Assembly (NCBI RefSeq): GCF_000422365.1
Contig: NZ_AULQ01000005.1
Span: forward strand, 124,001 to 188,000
Direction: 5' to 3'
Length of the DNA stretch: 64,000 nucleotides
Origin: Mesoflavibacter zeaxanthinifaciens DSM 18436
GTDB lineage: Bacteria > Bacteroidota > Bacteroidia > Flavobacteriales > Flavobacteriaceae
Shown piece after piece: positions 45,101-53,900 of the stretch. Under the pieces are notes generated by a model. It had not been told where the DNA came from and did no database searches. It was given only the letters and a program-made list of their open reading frames with translations. Within the stretch, counting starts at the first letter, position 1, and every line of letters begins with the position of its first letter. Position numbers and translations under genes: made by a program.

Positions 45101-46372
45101 ATGTTACAACTACCTTTTATTAGAGAGAACAAAGAAGCGGTTATAAAACGTTTAGCTGTAAGAAATATTGATGCTAAACCTTTAATTGACCAAGTAATTA
45201 TTTTAGATGAAGAACGCCGTGCACTACAAACACAATTAGATAATGTATTGGCAGAATCTAACAGTATCTCCAAAGAAATTGGTATGTTGTTTAAATCTGG
45301 TAAAGCTGAAGAAGCTAATGCACTTAAAGCTAAAACTGGCGATTTAAAAGAAAGCTCTAAAACCTTATCAGAACAGCTAAACCAAAAGGCAGACGCTTTA
45401 AACCAACTGCTTTATCAAATCCCTAACGTGCCACACGACAGTGTCCCATCGGGAAATACCGATGAAGATAACGAAGAGATTTATAAAGAAGGAGAAATAC
45501 CTCAATTACACAGCGAAGCTTTACCACATTGGGAATTAGCTAAAAAATACGATATAATCGATTTTGAGCTTGGTAATAAAATTACTGGAGCAGGTTTTCC
45601 TGTATACAAAGGTAAAGGTGCAAGATTACAACGCGCTTTAATCTCTTACTTTTTAGATAAAAATACAGAAGCAGGATACACAGAGTTTCAGTTTCCTCAT
45701 TTAGTAAACGAAGCATCTGGTTTTGGTACAGGTCAATTACCAGATAAAGAAGGACAAATGTATCACGTTACAGGAGACAACTTATACCTTATCCCTACAG
45801 CAGAAGTACCAGGTACTAATATCTTTAGAGATGTATTATTAAACGAAAGTGATTTACCAATTGGTATTACAGGATATACACCTTGTTTTAGACGTGAAGC
45901 TGGAAGTTACGGTGCACACGTACGTGGCTTAAACCGCTTACACCAATTTGATAAAGTAGAAATTATTAGAGTAGAACATCCTGATAATTCTTATAATGCT
46001 TTAGATAGCATGGTTAATCATATAAAAGAGATTTTAAAAGAGTTAAAATTACCTTATCGTATTTTACGATTATGCGGTGGTGATATTGGATTTACATCTG
46101 CTTTAACTTTTGATTTTGAAGTATTTTCTACTGCTCAAGACCGTTGGTTAGAAATATCTAGTGTATCTAATTTTGAAACCTATCAAGCTAATCGTTTAAA
46201 GCTTAGGTTTAAAAATAAAGAAGGTAAAAACGAGCTTGCTCATACATTAAATGGTAGCTCATTAGCTTTACCTCGTGTTTTAGCAGGTATATTAGAAAAT
46301 TACCAAACCGAAAAAGGAATTAAAATACCAGATGTTTTAGTGCCTTATACTGGTTTTGAGTGGATTGACTAA
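45101..46372 (+). CDS. serS: Serine--tRNA ligase
   Basis: 423 residues. The N-terminal two-helix coiled coil (about 30-105, with DEERRALQTQLDNVLAE) grips the long arm of tRNA-Ser. Class II motif 2 is PCFRREAGSYGAHVRGLNR and motif 3 is NGSSLALPRVLAGILENYQ. It charges tRNA-Ser (and tRNA-Sec where present). It stands alone, with an intergenic repeat directly upstream and a structured region downstream. Confidence 0.97.
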   Translation: MLQLPFIRENKEAVIKRLAVRNIDAKPLIDQVIILDEERRALQTQLDNVLAESNSISKEIGMLFKSGKAEEANALKAKTGDLKESSKTLSEQLNQKADALNQLLYQIPNVPHDSVPSGNTDEDNEEIYKEGEIPQLHSEALPHWELAKKYDIIDFELGNKITGAGFPVYKGKGARLQRALISYFLDKNTEAGYTEFQFPHLVNEASGFGTGQLPDKEGQMYHVTGDNLYLIPTAEVPGTNIFRDVLLNESDLPIGITGYTPCFRREAGSYGAHVRGLNRLHQFDKVEIIRVEHPDNSYNALDSMVNHIKEILKELKLPYRILRLCGGDIGFTSALTFDFEVFSTAQDRWLEISSVSNFETYQANRLKLRFKNKEGKNELAHTLNGSSLALPRVLAGILENYQTEKGIKIPDVLVPYTGFEWID

Positions 46373-46531
46373 AATCATCGATAAAAGTCACTATTTCCTT
46401 ACAAAACAACCATCGAAATCGTTAAAGTGTTAAAAATCGACGTTTTTTAACGATTTTTGAGTTATTAGTTTTGCTAAGATTTAAAAAAACCTTTTATTTG
46501 ATTGTTTTCTTAATTAAAACCTACATTTATT

Positions 46532-46654
46532 ATGAAGACTATAGCTAGAATTTTACTATGTATTCTCTTTATTGTAATAATGACTAAAATTTTTAATACA
46601 GATTTTAGCATCTCTTCAGAGTCTAAACATGGGATTGTTTTAGCCAAAAACTAA
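46532..46654 (+). CDS. Possible 40-residue single-pass membrane peptide
   Basis: An ATG-started frame of 40 codons: a Lys/Arg-containing N-terminus (MKTIAR), a hydrophobic stretch (ILLCILFIVIM, about 7-17) and a polar tail ending SKHGIVLAKN. A one-mismatch promoter (TTG 46502-46504, 17 nt, TACATTTA 46522-46529) sits directly upstream and a terminator lies 85 nt after the stop, which together define a short transcription unit. No homologue is known to me; the unit might instead encode a small RNA. Confidence 0.35.
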   Translation: MKTIARILLCILFIVIMTKIFNTDFSISSESKHGIVLAKN

Positions 46655-46738
46655 AAATTTATTACATAGATATACCCCAATCTTAGTAATTGAATCTTAT
46701 AGTGAATATATGATTAATAGCACTTTTATTAGATTGGC

Positions 46739-46771
46739 AAATGCCTGATTAAATTCAGGCATTTTTTTTGC
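46739..46771 (+). terminator. Orphan terminator before the TPR gene
   Basis: AAATGCCTGA/TCAGGCATTT (46739-46748 and 46755-46764) with loop TTAAAT and T8 tail. The nearest upstream coding candidate is the 40-residue frame. Confidence 0.85.
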
Positions 46772-46816
46772 ATTATATTTACATAATGTCCCTATCGGAT
46801 TTGTTATATTTACCCT

Positions 46817-48601
46817 ATGTTTTTAAAGCGCGTTTTAACAATATTAATCTTCTTTTTTTGCTTGTGTTCTTACGCTCAAGACGAAATTGTTGCAAATGAA
46901 TATTTTAAAAACGGCGAATTTGAAAAAGCACTTTCTAGCTATAAAAGGCTTTTTAAAGACAAGCCTAACAACACTAACTACTTACTTAAAATTGTTGAAA
47001 TTGAACAAGAATTAGAACTGTATAAAGAAGCTGAGCAAAGACTTATTAAAGCTTTACAAACAAGTAAATCTCCAAATTTATTAGTAGAACTTGGTTACAA
47101 CTATCAATTACAAAAAGATACAATTAACGCTAATAAAAACTATCAAAAAGCCATAGCTACACTAGAGCAAAGACCTACAAATGCCTACAGCATAGGTCGT
47201 GTATTTCAAAATCATTCATTGTTAGAAGAAGCAATTCAAGCATACACAAAAGCTATGCAATTACAACCTAGCTTAAACTTTAATTTGCAATTAGCACGTA
47301 TTTATGGAGAGCAATCTAACATAGAAAAAATGTTTGATAGCTATTTAAATTTTATCTCTGCAAATCCAACGTATCTAGACACAATAAAGCGATATATAAG
47401 CGAATTTATCACAGAAGATAGTGACAACGAAGGCAATATTATCTTAAGAAAAACCTTGCTGAAAAAAATACAGCAAAATCCAGATTTAATGTGGAACGAA
47501 ATGCTAAGCTGGTTATTTATTCAGCAAAAAGAATACAACAAAGCATTTGCCCAAGAAAAAGCCATTTATAAAAGACAACAAGAAAGTTTAGATCGTGTTA
47601 TCGAACTTGGATTTATTGCTAAAAATAATAAAGATTACGAGATGGCTATTTCTATTTTTGAATATGTTTTAGAAACATCTCAAGAGATTTCAACTAAGTT
47701 AGAAGCGCAATTAAAAATTATAGAATTAAAGACCGAAATAGCTTTACCAAAAGACTATAATGATATCGAAAAATCGTATACTTCAATTTTAGAGCAATAC
47801 GGTAAAACACCTCAAACTTTAAACATTCAAAAGTCTTATGCTCATTTTTTAGCCTTTTATTTAGAGCAGCCTGAAGAAGCTATTTCAATATTAAAAAACA
47901 CTTTAAAATATAATATTCCTGAGATTTATTTAGCCGAAGTCAAACTTGAACTTGGTGATATTCTAGTATTTCAAGAGAAGTTTAATCAAGCTTTAATTTA
48001 TTACACTCAAATTCAACGTAACTTAAAAAACAGTCCAATTTCTCAAGAAGCAAGATTTAGAGTTGCTAAAGCAAGCTATTATAAAGGCGATTTTAAATGG
48101 GCAGAATCTCAGCTAAAAATTTTAAAAGCATCTACATCACAACTAACCGCTAATGATGCATTAGATTTAAAACTGTTAATTAGTGATAATCGTGCCGAAG
48201 ACAGTACACAAACTGCTTTAAAAAAATACGCTAAGGCAGATTTGTTAGCATTCCAAAATAAAAATAAACCAGCCATAGCTATTTTAAACGATATTTTAAA
48301 GGCGCATAAAACTGAGGTTATTGTTCCGCAAGCTTTACTTAAACAAGCTGAATTATTTGAAAAAGAACACGATTACGACAGCGCCAAAGCTAATTACCTG
48401 CGCATAATTAAAGACTTCAAAGACAGCATTTTATTAGACAATGCACTTTATAATTTAGCCGAATTATTAAACAACACTTATAACCAACCCGAAGAAGCAA
48501 AACCCTATTACGAAACGATTCTTTTTGATCATCCAGATAGTATTTTTTATGTAGAGGCGCGTAAAAAGTTTAGAAAACTTCGTGGTGATGATATTAACTA
48601 A
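46817..48601 (+). CDS. Secreted/periplasmic tetratricopeptide repeat protein
   Basis: 594 residues. The signal peptide ends CSYAQD. The rest is almost entirely helical TPR-like repeats: FEKALSSYKRLFKDKPNN, LEEAIQAYTKAMQLQP, FNQALIYYTQIQR, and the last ones DYDSAKANYLRIIKDF and PEEAKPYYETILFDHPDS, which resemble the YbgF/TolA-binding type. It should be a periplasmic scaffold. It is followed 9 nt later by the DUF4286 gene and may be in an operon with rsmA and mgtE. Confidence 0.88.
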   Translation: MFLKRVLTILIFFFCLCSYAQDEIVANEYFKNGEFEKALSSYKRLFKDKPNNTNYLLKIVEIEQELELYKEAEQRLIKALQTSKSPNLLVELGYNYQLQKDTINANKNYQKAIATLEQRPTNAYSIGRVFQNHSLLEEAIQAYTKAMQLQPSLNFNLQLARIYGEQSNIEKMFDSYLNFISANPTYLDTIKRYISEFITEDSDNEGNIILRKTLLKKIQQNPDLMWNEMLSWLFIQQKEYNKAFAQEKAIYKRQQESLDRVIELGFIAKNNKDYEMAISIFEYVLETSQEISTKLEAQLKIIELKTEIALPKDYNDIEKSYTSILEQYGKTPQTLNIQKSYAHFLAFYLEQPEEAISILKNTLKYNIPEIYLAEVKLELGDILVFQEKFNQALIYYTQIQRNLKNSPISQEARFRVAKASYYKGDFKWAESQLKILKASTSQLTANDALDLKLLISDNRAEDSTQTALKKYAKADLLAFQNKNKPAIAILNDILKAHKTEVIVPQALLKQAELFEKEHDYDSAKANYLRIIKDFKDSILLDNALYNLAELLNNTYNQPEEAKPYYETILFDHPDSIFYVEARKKFRKLRGDDIN

Positions 48602-48610
48602 AAAAACAAA

Positions 48611-48934
48611 ATGATTATATATAACGTAACCGTAAACATAGACGACTCTGTGCATAACGAATGGCTTGTTTGGATAAAAGAGCATATTCCTCAAGTATTA
48701 GCCACAGGAAAATTTACAGAAGCCAAATTAACCAAGGTTTTAGTAGAAGAAGAAATGGGCGGACAAACCTACTCTATCCAATATCGTGCACATTCCAAAG
48801 AAGCATTACAAGATTATTATGCTAATCATGCAGAACAATTAAGACAAGATGGGTTACAAAAATTTGCAGATAAAATGCTTGCCTTTAGGACAGAACTTGA
48901 AGTTATAGACGAGTATTCTGTAGATTTTAAATAA
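48611..48934 (+). CDS. DUF4286 family protein
   Basis: 107 residues, soluble. The sequence MIIYNVTVNIDDSVHNEW at the start and the ferredoxin-like alternation of strands and helices match DUF4286, a small Bacteroidota family placed near rsmA in several genomes. The fold suggests an EthD/dimeric alpha-beta barrel relative, but no catalytic residue can be assigned. Function unknown. Confidence 0.85.
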   Translation: MIIYNVTVNIDDSVHNEWLVWIKEHIPQVLATGKFTEAKLTKVLVEEEMGGQTYSIQYRAHSKEALQDYYANHAEQLRQDGLQKFADKMLAFRTELEVIDEYSVDFK

Positions 48935-48973
48935 TCTAAATTTCATTATAATTTTAAAACTTTCAAAAAAATT

Positions 48974-49771
48974 ATGTCTAAAAACCATAGAAATAAAACC
49001 GAAGTCAAAGCCAAAAAGTTTTTAGGTCAACATTTTTTGGAAGACGAAAGTATAGCACAAAAAATAGCAGACGCCTTAACCTTAAACAGTTACGATCAAG
49101 TATTAGAAATTGGTCCAGGAATGGGCGTACTAACCAAATATTTATTAGAAAAACCAATAACAACTTATGTTATTGAAATAGATACAGAAAGTGTAGATTA
49201 TTTAAAAAATAACTATTTGCATTTAGCGCCACGTATTTTAGAAAAAGACTTTTTAAAATACGATTTAAAAGAGACTTTTGGGGACCAACCATTTGCAATA
49301 TCGGGTAATTTCCCTTACAACATATCAACACAAATTGTGTTTAAAACTTTAGAAATGCGCAACCAAATTCCAGAATTTTCTGGAATGTTTCAAAAAGAAG
49401 TTGCCAAGCGTATATGCTCTAAAGAAGGCTCTAAAGTATACGGCATTCTTTCTGTATTAACCCAAGCGTTTTATGATGCAGAGTATTTATTTACTGTGCC
49501 ACCAAACGTTTTTAATCCGCCACCAAAAGTAGATTCTGGTGTGTTGCGCTTAATAAGAAAAGACAATTATAGTTTACCGTGTGATGAAGCTTTATTTTTC
49601 AAGGTTGTAAAACAAGCCTTTCAGCAAAGACGCAAAACACTTCGTAACAGTTTAAAAACCTTCAATTTGTCTGATAATTTAAAAGCAAATAGTATCTTTG
49701 ACCAGCGTCCAGAACAACTAAGCGTTGATCAATTTATAACGCTTACCCAATTAATTGAAAACGACAAATAA
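48974..49771 (+). CDS. rsmA: 16S rRNA dimethyladenosine transferase
   Basis: 265 residues. The start [19 protein letters not shown], the SAM loop [15 protein letters not shown] and the catalytic NFPYNIS motif identify RsmA/KsgA, which dimethylates A1518 and A1519 near the 3' end of 16S rRNA in small-subunit maturation. The C-terminal helical domain contains [12 protein letters not shown]. It lies 9 nt before mgtE. Confidence 0.96.
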   Translation: MSKNHRNKTEVKAKKFLGQHFLEDESIAQKIADALTLNSYDQVLEIGPGMGVLTKYLLEKPITTYVIEIDTESVDYLKNNYLHLAPRILEKDFLKYDLKETFGDQPFAISGNFPYNISTQIVFKTLEMRNQIPEFSGMFQKEVAKRICSKEGSKVYGILSVLTQAFYDAEYLFTVPPNVFNPPPKVDSGVLRLIRKDNYSLPCDEALFFKVVKQAFQQRRKTLRNSLKTFNLSDNLKANSIFDQRPEQLSVDQFITLTQLIENDK

Positions 49772-49780
49772 TATCTGCGT

Positions 49781-51151
49781 TTGGAAGAAAAAGAAAACAT
49801 ACAATTTCAGTTAACAGATCAGCTTATAGAAAAAGTAGAAATTCTTATCGAACAAAAAAATGATAAAGAATTAAAAAAACTACTTGACGAATACCATTAT
49901 GCTGATATTGCTGAAATACTAGATGAAGTCGATCTAGAAGAAGCCATGTATGTGATTAAGCTTTTAGATTCTGAAACAACTGCAGATATCTTAATGGAGC
50001 TTGATGAAGACAATCGAGAGAAAGTCTTAAGAAATCTTTCTGCCAAAGAAATTGCAGAAGAAATTGAAGAGCTAGATACCGATGACGCTGCAGATATTAT
50101 TGCCGAATTACCAGAAGAAAGACAGCACGAAGTCATCTCTAAAATTGAAGATTTAGAGCACAAAGCCGAAATTAAAGAACTTTTAAAGTATGACGAAGAT
50201 ACTGCTGGTGGATTAATGGCAAAAGAACTTGTAAAAGTTTACGAAACTTGGACAGTAGCCGGTTGTTTACGTCGTATACGTGGTCAAGCAAAAGATGTTA
50301 CACGCGTACACTCTATTTATGTTGTAGATAAACAAGAAAAACTAGTAGGTAGACTTTCTTTAAAAGATTTAATTACCGCTAAAAGCGAACAAAAAATCGC
50401 AGAACTTTCTAACGCAAATGTAGACTATGTTTTTGTAGATGAAGAAGCCGAAGAAGTAGCAAGAGTTATGCAAAAATATGACTTAGAAGCAATACCGGTT
50501 ATAGATCAAGAACGTACTTTACTGGGTCGTATAACCATTGATGATATTGTAGATGTTATTCGTGAAGAAGCCGATAAAGATTATCAAATGGCAGCAGGTA
50601 TCTCTCAAGATGTAGAGGCAGATGATAGTATATTTAAATTAACACGTGCACGTTTACCTTGGCTGCTAATTGGTGTTGTCGGTGGTATTGGAGCAGCAAG
50701 TATTATAGATAGTTTTAGTGGTAATTTAGGACCATATATTATCCTTCTTAGTTTTGTCCCATTAATTCAAGGTACTGCTGGTAATGTTGGCGTACAATCT
50801 AGTGCAATTATTGTACAAGGTCTTGCAAATGGTAGCATTGGCAACAATGTATTTAAAAGACTTCTAAAAGAATTACTTTTAGGCTTAGTTAATGGTATAG
50901 CAATTGGCTTATTAGCATTTATTATCACTCATTTCATATTTGGTGCGCCATATAATGTATCTTTTACCATTGGTATTGCCTTAATCACTGTAATTATTAT
51001 GGCAGCATTAATAGGTACATTTATCCCAATTTTTTTAGATAAAAAAGGAATAGATCCAGCAGTAGCAACAGGACCTTTTATAACAACAAGCAATGATATT
51101 TTTGGTGTGTTTTTATACTTTTTAGTCGCCAAAATAATTTTAGGATTTTAA
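49781..51151 (+). CDS. mgtE: Magnesium transporter MgtE
   Basis: 456 residues with a TTG start at 49781 (no in-frame ATG near). The domains are in the MgtE order: an acidic superhelical N domain (about 10-130, repeated LDEVDLEEA/LDTDDAADII), two CBS domains (about 140-270) and five membrane helices (about 290-455) with PLIQGTAGNVGVQSSAI, the Mg2+ pore motif. It is a Mg2+-gated channel of the inner membrane. No Mg2+ riboswitch is visible in the 9-nt gap after rsmA. Confidence 0.95.
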   Translation: MEEKENIQFQLTDQLIEKVEILIEQKNDKELKKLLDEYHYADIAEILDEVDLEEAMYVIKLLDSETTADILMELDEDNREKVLRNLSAKEIAEEIEELDTDDAADIIAELPEERQHEVISKIEDLEHKAEIKELLKYDEDTAGGLMAKELVKVYETWTVAGCLRRIRGQAKDVTRVHSIYVVDKQEKLVGRLSLKDLITAKSEQKIAELSNANVDYVFVDEEAEEVARVMQKYDLEAIPVIDQERTLLGRITIDDIVDVIREEADKDYQMAAGISQDVEADDSIFKLTRARLPWLLIGVVGGIGAASIIDSFSGNLGPYIILLSFVPLIQGTAGNVGVQSSAIIVQGLANGSIGNNVFKRLLKELLLGLVNGIAIGLLAFIITHFIFGAPYNVSFTIGIALITVIIMAALIGTFIPIFLDKKGIDPAVATGPFITTSNDIFGVFLYFLVAKIILGF

Positions 51152-51156
51152 CTAAA

Positions 51157-52092
51157 ATGAAAATTTTACACTTAGACACCAATCATCCTTTATTACTAAA
51201 TCAACTTAATGATTTAGGTTTTATTAATGATGAAGATTACACCTCATCAAAAGAAGAAATCAAGCTAAAAATTAAAGACTACGATGGCTTTATCATAAGA
51301 AGCCGATTTAGTATTGATAAAACATTTTTAGACGCAGCAACCAATCTTAAATTTATAGGTCGCGTTGGTGCTGGTTTAGAAAATATAGATTGTGATTATG
51401 CCGAAAGTAAAGGTATTACACTAATTTCTGCTCCAGAAGGCAACCGTAATGCTGTTGGAGAACACAGTTTAGCTATGCTTTTATCTTTGTTTAATAAATT
51501 AAATAAAGCAGATAACGAAGTACGTAACGGTAAATGGCTACGCGAAGATAATAGAGGTATCGAGCTTGATGGAAAAACCGTTGGACTTATCGGTTATGGT
51601 AACATGGGTAAAGCGTTTGCAAAAAAACTTCGTGGTTTTGATGTCAACGTTTTGTGTTATGATATAAAAGATAATGTAGATGATGAAAATGCTACACAAG
51701 TTTCTTTAGAAAAACTTCAAGAAGAAGCAGATGTTTTAAGTCTTCACACACCAGAAACGCCTTTAACTATTGGTATGGTCAGCCAAGACTTTATTAATAA
51801 TTTTAAAAAACCCTTTTGGTTAATTAATACCGCAAGAGGTAAAAGTGTTATAACTTCAGATTTAGTAAGTGCTTTAAAATCTAACAAAATTTTAGGTGCT
51901 GGATTAGATGTCTTAGAATATGAAAAAGCATCTTTTGAGAGTTTATTTTCTTCAACTTTACCAGAAGCATTTCAATATTTAATAGAAGCACAAAATGTAA
52001 TTCTTTCACCACATGTAGCAGGTTGGACCATAGAAAGTAAAGAAAAACTTGCGCAAACAATCGTAAATAAAATAAAAGCAAAATTTTGCTAA
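51157..52092 (+). CDS. D-2-hydroxyacid dehydrogenase (phosphoglycerate dehydrogenase-like)
   Basis: 311 residues with the NAD-binding motif LIGYGNMGKAFAKKL, the catalytic region Arg in NTARGKS, Glu near the end of the domain and His in LSPHVAGWT. There is no ACT domain, so it is shorter than classical SerA. It may be a serine-pathway 3-phosphoglycerate dehydrogenase of the short type or another 2-hydroxyacid dehydrogenase; context does not decide. It begins 5 nt after mgtE. Confidence 0.88.
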   Translation: MKILHLDTNHPLLLNQLNDLGFINDEDYTSSKEEIKLKIKDYDGFIIRSRFSIDKTFLDAATNLKFIGRVGAGLENIDCDYAESKGITLISAPEGNRNAVGEHSLAMLLSLFNKLNKADNEVRNGKWLREDNRGIELDGKTVGLIGYGNMGKAFAKKLRGFDVNVLCYDIKDNVDDENATQVSLEKLQEEADVLSLHTPETPLTIGMVSQDFINNFKKPFWLINTARGKSVITSDLVSALKSNKILGAGLDVLEYEKASFESLFSSTLPEAFQYLIEAQNVILSPHVAGWTIESKEKLAQTIVNKIKAKFC

Positions 52093-52116
52093 CTTAGTGT
52101 TTCAATAAAACACTAA

Positions 52117-52575
52117 ATGACATACGACGCAAAAACACCCGAGGATTACATAAAACAAGTCCCTGAAGAGCGACAAGACGCTTTAAAAAAACTTCGTAAA
52201 ACAATAAACGACAATTTACCTAATGGGTTTAAAGAGTGTATAAACTACAACATGATTGGTTATGTTGTACCTCACGAGATTTATCCAGATGGGTACCATT
52301 GTGATCCAAAATTACCATTACCTTTTATGAGTTTTGCTTCTCAAAAAAACTCAATTAACTTTTACCATAGCGGTATTTATGCAAAACCAGAATTACATAA
52401 CTGGTTTGTCAATGAATATCCAAAGCATAATAAACGTAAACTAGATATGGGAAAAAGCTGTGTTAGGTTTAAAAAAATAGACGAAATTCCTTATGATTTA
52501 ATTGCAGAACTAGTACAAAAAATGACAGTTGAAGAATGGATTTCAATCTATGAATCCGCATTAAAGAAAAAATAA
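52117..52575 (+). CDS. DUF1801 family protein
   Basis: 152 residues. The N-terminal YIKQVPEERQDALKKLRKTI and the central NYNMIGYVVP are typical of DUF1801/YdhG-like proteins, a small alpha-beta fold with similarity to frataxin-like or iron-handling proteins in Bacillus. Function is not established. The stop codon is 1 nt from the next start, so it is co-translated with the VOC protein. Confidence 0.83.
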   Translation: MTYDAKTPEDYIKQVPEERQDALKKLRKTINDNLPNGFKECINYNMIGYVVPHEIYPDGYHCDPKLPLPFMSFASQKNSINFYHSGIYAKPELHNWFVNEYPKHNKRKLDMGKSCVRFKKIDEIPYDLIAELVQKMTVEEWISIYESALKKK

Positions 52576-52576
52576 A

Positions 52577-52966
52577 ATGAAAAAAAGAGTTACAGGGATT
52601 GGAGGTTTATTCTTTAAAACCAAAGACCCAAAAGCGACAAAAGATTGGTATCAAAAACATTTAGGATTTAATACCGACGATTACGGTTGTACTTTTTGGT
52701 GGAAAGATGAAGCAGGTAATAAATGCTCTACACAATGGAGTGCTTTTGATCAAGATACCAAATATTACGAACCCTCAAAAAAAGACTTTATGTTTAATTA
52801 TAGAGTCGAAAACCTAGAAGAACTACTAAAGGTTTTAAAAGAAGAAGGCGTAACAATTATTGGCGAAATGGAAACCTATAGTTACGGAAAATTTGGTTGG
52901 ATTATGGATAATGATGGTAATAAAATAGAATTATGGGAACCAATTGATAGTGCTTTTGAAAAATAA
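52577..52966 (+). CDS. VOC (glyoxalase/bleomycin-resistance-like) family protein
   Basis: 129 residues forming two beta-alpha-beta-beta-beta modules: the first starts GIGGLFFKTKDPKATKDWYQKHLGF, the second ends YGKFGWIMDNDGNKIELWEP. A Glu in the final strand (IELWEP) is the usual metal ligand of this fold. Lactoylglutathione lyase, dioxygenase and resistance proteins share this fold, so the specific activity cannot be assigned. Confidence 0.87.
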   Translation: MKKRVTGIGGLFFKTKDPKATKDWYQKHLGFNTDDYGCTFWWKDEAGNKCSTQWSAFDQDTKYYEPSKKDFMFNYRVENLEELLKVLKEEGVTIIGEMETYSYGKFGWIMDNDGNKIELWEPIDSAFEK

Positions 52967-52986
52967 CTAATTAAAATACAAAACCA

Positions 52987-53484
52987 ATGAGTGAAGACAA
53001 CAAAAACCTGGAAGGCAAAGCTGAAGAGCTAAATAATACTACCGAAAACACAGAAAAAGCTAAAGAAAAATTAGACCAGTTTACAGAAAAAGCCGAAACT
53101 AAGTTTGAAGATATAAAAGCAGACGCAAAAGACACTTTTGAAAAAGCCAAAGCTAAAGCAAAAGAGTTTGTAGAAGAAGATGCTAAAGAACTTTATGATG
53201 AGGCTAAAGAAAAAGCATCTAAAATAGCTGACGAAGCTGAAGAAAAACTAGACGAACTTAAAGAAGATGCTAAAGCAGCTTACGAGAAAGCTAAGTCAAA
53301 AACAACCGAGTTTATTAATGAAGACGCAAAAGAGTTTGTAGATGAAACTAAAGAAAAGGTATCTAAATTGGCAGATGAGGCAGAAGAAAAATTAGATGAG
53401 CTAGCAGAAGATGCTAAAGAAGTTATTGAAGAAACTACTAAAAAAACTAAAAGCTTCTTTCAAAGGTTGTTTGGTAAAAAGTAA
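52987..53484 (+). CDS. Charged helical repeat protein with a 48-residue tandem duplication
   Basis: 165 residues, almost entirely Lys, Glu, Asp and Ala. Residues 51-98 and 99-146 are a direct duplication (both contain EDAKE, then KEKxSKxADEAEEKLDEL). The heptad/11-mer spacing predicts long amphipathic helices, like LEA-type or apolipoprotein-like stress proteins or YtxH-like proteins. The C-terminus is basic and aromatic (SFFQRLFGKK), which could touch a membrane. There is no signal peptide. Function unknown; desiccation/osmotic protection is a guess from composition. Confidence 0.8.
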   Translation: MSEDNKNLEGKAEELNNTTENTEKAKEKLDQFTEKAETKFEDIKADAKDTFEKAKAKAKEFVEEDAKELYDEAKEKASKIADEAEEKLDELKEDAKAAYEKAKSKTTEFINEDAKEFVDETKEKVSKLADEAEEKLDELAEDAKEVIEETTKKTKSFFQRLFGKK

Positions 53485-53492
53485 AAATCACG

Positions 53493-53522
53493 AAGTCTAG
53501 ACTAATGTTTAGACTTTTATTT
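53493..53522 (+). terminator. Probable terminator after the helical repeat protein
   Basis: AAGTCTA (53493-53499) pairs with TAGACTT (53510-53516), 10-nt loop, followed by TTATTTTATTT. The stem is short and the T-run broken. Confidence 0.5.
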
Positions 53523-53539
53523 TATTTAATAAAATTGTA

Positions 53540-53551
53540 ATATTGCAATAT
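53540..53551. promoter_or_regulatory. Candidate ArsR-type operator
   Basis: ATATTGCAATAT is a 12-bp perfect palindrome, 22 nt before the regulator ATG. It overlaps TAATATTG (53538-53545), a one-mismatch -7 element, so a bound repressor would block the promoter. Autoregulation is inferred. Confidence 0.5.
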
Positions 53552-53573
53552 CACGTTTATAAATAATTAAACT

Positions 53574-53900
53574 ATGGGTTTTACTAAAAAACATATTTTT
53601 ACAGATCAAATTAACACTATTGCTAACTATACAAAAGTTATTGGTCATCCAGCACGTGTTGCTATCATACAACACATTAGCGAAAATAAAGACTGTAATT
53701 GCAACGATTTAGTAAAAGCTATTGGTTTAGCACAACCAACAATCTCTCAACATCTTTCAGAAATACGTAAAACAGGTTTATTAAATCAAAAAGTAAAAGG
53801 TAAAAACTTATACTACACTATCAATAAAAATCAGTTAAATGAGTGTAGACGTGTTATTAATGACTTTTTTGTAAAAACGCAGGTAAGCTGTTCCAAATAA
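53574..53900 (+). CDS. ArsR/SmtB-family transcriptional regulator
   Basis: 108 residues with a winged helix (about 20-90): HPARVAIIQHISEN, then the recognition region LAQPTISQHLSEIRKTGLL and the wing KVKGKNLYYTI. Cys41 and Cys43 (DCNCNDLV) sit where classical ArsR has its ELCVCDL arsenite-binding pair, so a soft-metal or thiol sensor is plausible. Another Cys lies in the tail (VSCSK). No arsenic or metal resistance gene is adjacent. Its stop codon directly abuts the stop of the converging acyltransferase gene with no spacer. Confidence 0.9.
   Translation: MGFTKKHIFTDQINTIANYTKVIGHPARVAIIQHISENKDCNCNDLVKAIGLAQPTISQHLSEIRKTGLLNQKVKGKNLYYTINKNQLNECRRVINDFFVKTQVSCSK

Larger units (their letters stand above)
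46373..46816. other. 444-nt intergenic region with stable structures and one possible microgene
   Basis: The region holds a hairpin just after serS (AAATCGTTAAA 46416-46426 with TTTAACGATTT 46446-46456), which competes with a smaller one (GTTAAAAA/TTTTTAAC) for the same right arm; a possible 40-residue microgene (46532-46654); a terminator without an obvious long gene in front (46739-46771); and two TATATTTA-like -7 elements before the TPR gene. Nothing else is evident. Confidence 0.5.

Noticed and set aside
46416-46456. Riboswitch-like alternative hairpins after serS
   Set aside because: No known aptamer consensus is visible and the position is downstream of serS. It is kept only as an unexplained structure in the gap description.
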